Shown here piece after piece: positions 5,354-7,055 of a stretch of 7,055 nt of DNA. Origin of the DNA: JBEVEP01 sp040512755 (lineage in GTDB: Bacteria > Pseudomonadota > Alphaproteobacteria > Rhizobiales > Rhizobiaceae). The stretch lies in contig JBEVEP010000402.1 of NCBI GenBank assembly GCA_040512755.1, forward strand, positions 1 through 7,055, written 5' to 3'. Every line of letters begins with the position of its first letter. Position 1 is the stretch's first letter. The notes beneath the pieces were generated by a model. The model was not told where the DNA came from and made no database searches. It saw only the letters and a list, made by a program, of their open reading frames with translations. A program made the translations under genes and the position numbers.

Positions 5354-5664
5354 GCGGGACGACTGGCCGTCAGCGCGCGATCGCCAAGGCCCTCACGGTC
5401 TTGCTCCCGCTCGCGCCATATGCCGACACGGAGAAGATCCGCGCCGGCGCCAATGCCAAACATCTGAAAACGCTGCCGCCCTCGATTGCCGTCTGGCTGG
5501 CGACGGTTGCCCATGTCAGGCACGAGCACACTGCCTATGAGCGGCTGCTTGCGGAGGGTTACGATCGCGAGTCGGCGCGCTTCTTCGTCATTGATGAGGT
5601 GAACGGCACCCTGACCAACTGGCGCGCGACGCGGCTACTCGAGGCGGAAGATGAGGATGAATGA
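5350..5664 (+). CDS. DUF2293 domain-containing protein
   Basis: A 104-residue basic-to-acidic small protein that I recognise as DUF2293, a family of unknown function common in rhizobia. Recognisable stretches are LPLAPYADTEKIRAGANAKH (19-38), LPPSIAVWLATVAHVRHEHT (42-61) and the region FFVIDEVNGTLTNWRATRLL (78-97), rich in aromatic and conserved polar residues. It has no signal peptide or membrane helix and ends in an acidic EAEDEDE tail. The VRHEHTAYERLLAEGYDRESAR part suggests a small helical, possibly nucleic-acid-binding, fold, but this is guesswork. Its ATG overlaps the TGA of trmO (ATGA), so the two are almost certainly cotranscribed and translationally coupled. That hints at a link to tRNA or RNA biology by association only. 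Confidence 0.82.
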   Translation: MSGTTGRQRAIAKALTVLLPLAPYADTEKIRAGANAKHLKTLPPSIAVWLATVAHVRHEHTAYERLLAEGYDRESARFFVIDEVNGTLTNWRATRLLEAEDEDE

Positions 5665-5765
5665 GCGAGAGAAGCGTCGGGACTGACGAAGATCAGCTCG
5701 CGACAATAATTCACGTAGCTGCAATCATTTTGCCTAGCGCGGTGTTTTTCCAACAAGATCGTGTT
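5665..5765. other. Convergent intergenic gap without a clear terminator
   Basis: The 101 bp between the converging DUF2293 and MOSC genes should contain transcript ends for both. I see only weak dyads, such as CAGCT/AGCTG arms about 18 bp apart near 5694-5721, and no GC stem with a T-tract. Termination may be Rho-dependent or use an unrecognised structure. Confidence 0.4.
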
Positions 5766-6377
5766 TCAGCTGTAAATCCATTGCTCCGGTATTCGCACTG
5801 AAACCTCCTCGCCAGGATCGATGACGCCCGGTTTCTCGACCCACGCCACCAGTCCGCGCAACCGCTTGGCGACCGTGGGGAAGAGGAGCGAGCCTGCTTC
5901 GTGATCCGGCATGCCCGCATGTTCGGCGATGGAGCGGCCGGAGAACCGGCACGGACCGTTCTGCTTGTCCACCTTCAGTGTCACGCCACCTTTGAAAAAC
6001 AGCATGGTCCCCGAGGGCAGCATCGAGAGGTGCGGGACGCCTTCAAGAAGCAGATTGGCGCCGATCCATTCCGGTTTCAGTTCCGCAATGGCCAAGCGTT
6101 CCGCGATCAGGGCGAGCTCGTCGGGCGCCACGATCGAGAGCTGGCGCTCATTGCGCATTTCGGTGCCGCGCGGATACCAGGGCTCACGGCCGCCGGAACG
6201 CCGCGTATAACCGGCATGGAAGTCGCCCTCGATGCCTTCGAAACCCAGCCGAAGCTCTTCGGTCGCGCGGGTTACGAAATGATCGAACGGCGCCACGAAC
6301 GTTCCGGCCACCCTCGCCGCCAGCTTTCGGGCCGGCAGGATTTCCGTTTCACCGAGGTGGTCCGCAGCATCAAGCAT
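5766..6377 (-). CDS. MOSC-domain protein
   Basis: A 203-residue soluble protein of the MOSC family (molybdenum cofactor sulfurase C-terminal-like, related to YiiM and mARC domains), which binds or transfers sulfur or molybdenum-cofactor-linked groups. Seen: an N-terminal strand region (RVAGTFVAPF, 22-31), EGIEGDFHAGYTRRSGGREPWYPRGTE (47-73, the typical G-D-x-H-A-G-x-x-R loop), RQLSIV (78-83), WIGANLLLEG (104-113), SGTMLFFKGGVTLKV (122-136) and NGPCRFSG (140-147), with the conserved family cysteine at C143. The ATG at 6377 has AAAGGA seven bases upstream. The length fits a stand-alone MOSC protein. It is convergent to trmO-DUF2293 and not in an operon within the window. The substrate is unknown; detoxification of N-hydroxylated compounds is known for some relatives but is not implied here. 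Confidence 0.87.
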   Translation of the reverse strand: MLDAADHLGETEILPARKLAARVAGTFVAPFDHFVTRATEELRLGFEGIEGDFHAGYTRRSGGREPWYPRGTEMRNERQLSIVAPDELALIAERLAIAELKPEWIGANLLLEGVPHLSMLPSGTMLFFKGGVTLKVDKQNGPCRFSGRSIAEHAGMPDHEAGSLLFPTVAKRLRGLVAWVEKPGVIDPGEEVSVRIPEQWIYS

Positions 6378-6645
6378 TCGTTTTCCTTTCCGAAAGCGCG
6401 GAAAATGCAGTCAAAGGCGGCGAAAATCCAGCCAATTCGGCTGATGGAACGATCAGCGGCGCTTACCTCCATTGAGCCCACAAGGGGAATGGCCGGCAGG
6501 CCAGAGGGAGGCGACATGGAGCATCCACAGTCCTTGTTTATGGAAGAGCCGTAGGGAAGGTGTTCGCGATCCTTTCCGCCGGAGAATGGCCGGGAAGAAT
6601 GGCAAGAACAGCACTCCTTCGCGCCCCCTCTGTCCTGCCGGAGAT

Positions 6646-6684
6646 CTCCCCCTTATTACCGTGTGGGAGAAAGTGGTCGAGCCG
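6646..6684 (-). repeat. REP-like repeat copy A (partial)
   Basis: CTCCCCCTTATTACCGTGTG then GGAGAAAGTGGTCGAGCCG matches copy C (6829-6858) in the same orientation, with about eight extra bases (ATTACCGT) in the loop and a few changes. Bases just upstream (6624-6645, CCCCCTCTGTCCTGCCGGAG) look like the start of a different common rhizobial repeat, so this copy seems chimeric. Confidence 0.6.
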
Positions 6685-6694
6685 CGGCGCCTAT

Positions 6695-6759
6695 CTGGAG
6701 CACCCCTCATCCGCCTTCGCTGCGCTCAGGCACCTTCTCCCACAGGGGAGAAGGGGGAA
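6695..6759 (+). repeat. REP-like repeat copy B
   Basis: CTGGAGCACCCCTCATCCG (6695-6713) leads to a perfect 9-bp hairpin CCTTCTCCC (6733-6741) / GGGAGAAGG (6746-6754) with a four-base loop. The unit is nearly the reverse complement of copy C. This CACCCCTCATCCG...CACCTTCTCCC wording is frequent between genes in alphaproteobacteria (recollection). Confidence 0.82.
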
Positions 6760-6821
6760 CCGCTTCAGCGCCACGCCAATCACCACCGTTCGAGATTGAC
6801 TGAAGCGCTGAATATCGCGCC

Positions 6822-6897
6822 TCTCCTTCTCCCCCTTGTGGGAGAAGGTGGCCGAGCCGGAGCGAAGCGCAGGCGAGGTCGGATGAGGGGTGCTGGA
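6822..6897 (-). repeat. REP-like repeat copy C
   Basis: The hairpin CCTTCTCCC (6825-6833) / GGGAGAAGG (6840-6848) has a CCTTGT loop and is followed by GTGGCCGAGCCGG and then CGGATGAGGGGTGCTGGA (6880-6897). It is inverted relative to copy B and about 12 bases longer in its middle. Between B and C, CGCTTCAG (6761-6768) and CTGAAGCG (6800-6807) form further inner arms, so 6695-6897 can fold as one large imperfect palindrome. Confidence 0.82.
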
Positions 6898-6916
6898 CGG
6901 AGCGCTGCGCGCCAAG

Positions 6917-6936
6917 CTGGAACACCCCCTCATCCG
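6917..6936 (+). repeat. REP-like repeat copy D (fragment)
   Basis: CTGGAACACCCCCTCATCCG repeats the head of copy B (6695-6713) in the same orientation with two differences, then diverges. The hairpin half is missing, so this is a truncated copy. Confidence 0.65.
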
Positions 6937-7055
6937 TTGCGGCTCCCAGCACTGGGATGAAGAAAACGAAATTTCTTTATCCACCCCCTTTCCGCCTCTC
7001 ACATAATCCCGGCATCGCCTTCACGGGAACCTGGTGCGCACCGGGTATCAGGGAG

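Larger units (their letters stand above)
6378..7055. other. Long gene-poor region with REP-like repeats
   Basis: This 678-bp stretch upstream of the MOSC gene has no convincing gene. Longer open frames (for example 6472-6960 on the plus strand) run through the repeats, have no ribosome binding site and show no domain. It holds the MOSC promoter (not resolved), a possible 12-codon frame at 6516, the repeat cluster at 6646-6936, and an unassigned right end. A short hairpin CAGCC-AATTC-GGCTG lies near 6432-6446. Confidence 0.65.

Noticed and set aside
5901..6554. Plus-strand 217-codon frame
   Set aside because: It is mostly antisense to the MOSC gene, with the rest in intergenic DNA; there is no domain.
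6472..6960. Plus-strand 162-codon frame
   Set aside because: It is a translation of the REP-like repeats, with typical repeat-derived low-complexity residues and no ribosome binding site.
7020..7055. Cobalamin-riboswitch-like core (GGGAAC-CTGG-TGCGCA-CCGGG)
   Set aside because: The first part resembles the B12 core, but the expected GCTG-CCC continuation is absent, and the window ends before any B12 box could be seen.
1..7055. CRISPR arrays, tRNA/rRNA genes, transposases, phage or defence systems
   Set aside because: No regularly spaced repeats, no cloverleaf, and no transposase or integrase motifs were found on either strand.

Overview
The window looks like chromosomal DNA from an alphaproteobacterium of the order Hyphomicrobiales (Rhizobium/Mesorhizobium/Phyllobacterium-like). 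The signs are high GC, rhizobial-type intergenic palindromes, an ArsR-methyltransferase regulator fused in operon to metF, and a trmO/DUF2293 pair. This placement rests on gene content and family recognition; no search was run. I see no phage, plasmid, transposase, CRISPR or defence genes. It is mostly core metabolism with several informative intergenic elements.

Layout. Positions 1-972 (minus) hold the N-terminal 324 codons of a fold-III PLP-dependent decarboxylase (ornithine/lysine/diaminopimelate decarboxylase superfamily); it continues past the left edge. A 456-bp divergent intergenic region (973-1428) carries three hairpin modules of a mosaic repeat. Positions 1429-2343 (plus) encode a ten-helix EamA/DMT exporter. 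At 2582-2668 (plus) there is a 28-residue hydrophobic small protein with a strong ribosome binding site and a textbook intrinsic terminator. A palindromic repeat (2755-2798) directly abuts the stop codon of metF, which converges on the small gene.

The central block is a divergent pair of two-gene units. On the minus strand, an ArsR-type HTH fused to a SAM-dependent methyltransferase (3725-4744) runs into metF (2799-3725) with a one-base TGATG overlap. A 16-bp near-perfect palindrome just upstream of the regulator is a good candidate operator, so this looks like an autoregulated methionine/SAM-cycle unit. On the plus strand, trmO (tRNA t6A37 methyltransferase, SAM-using) overlaps a DUF2293 gene by ATGA. 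Both sides of this divergent promoter thus touch SAM metabolism.

The right part holds a MOSC-domain protein (5766-6377, minus) and then about 680 bp without a convincing gene. That stretch is dominated by four alternating-orientation copies or fragments of a REP-like repeat (6646-6936). The last 60-80 bases may be the tail of a neighbouring gene but cannot be assigned.

The most worthwhile items are the 28-aa small gene, the predicted operator of the ArsR-methyltransferase/metF unit, the GACAT/ATGTC inverted-repeat array in the trmO promoter region, and the repeat mosaics.
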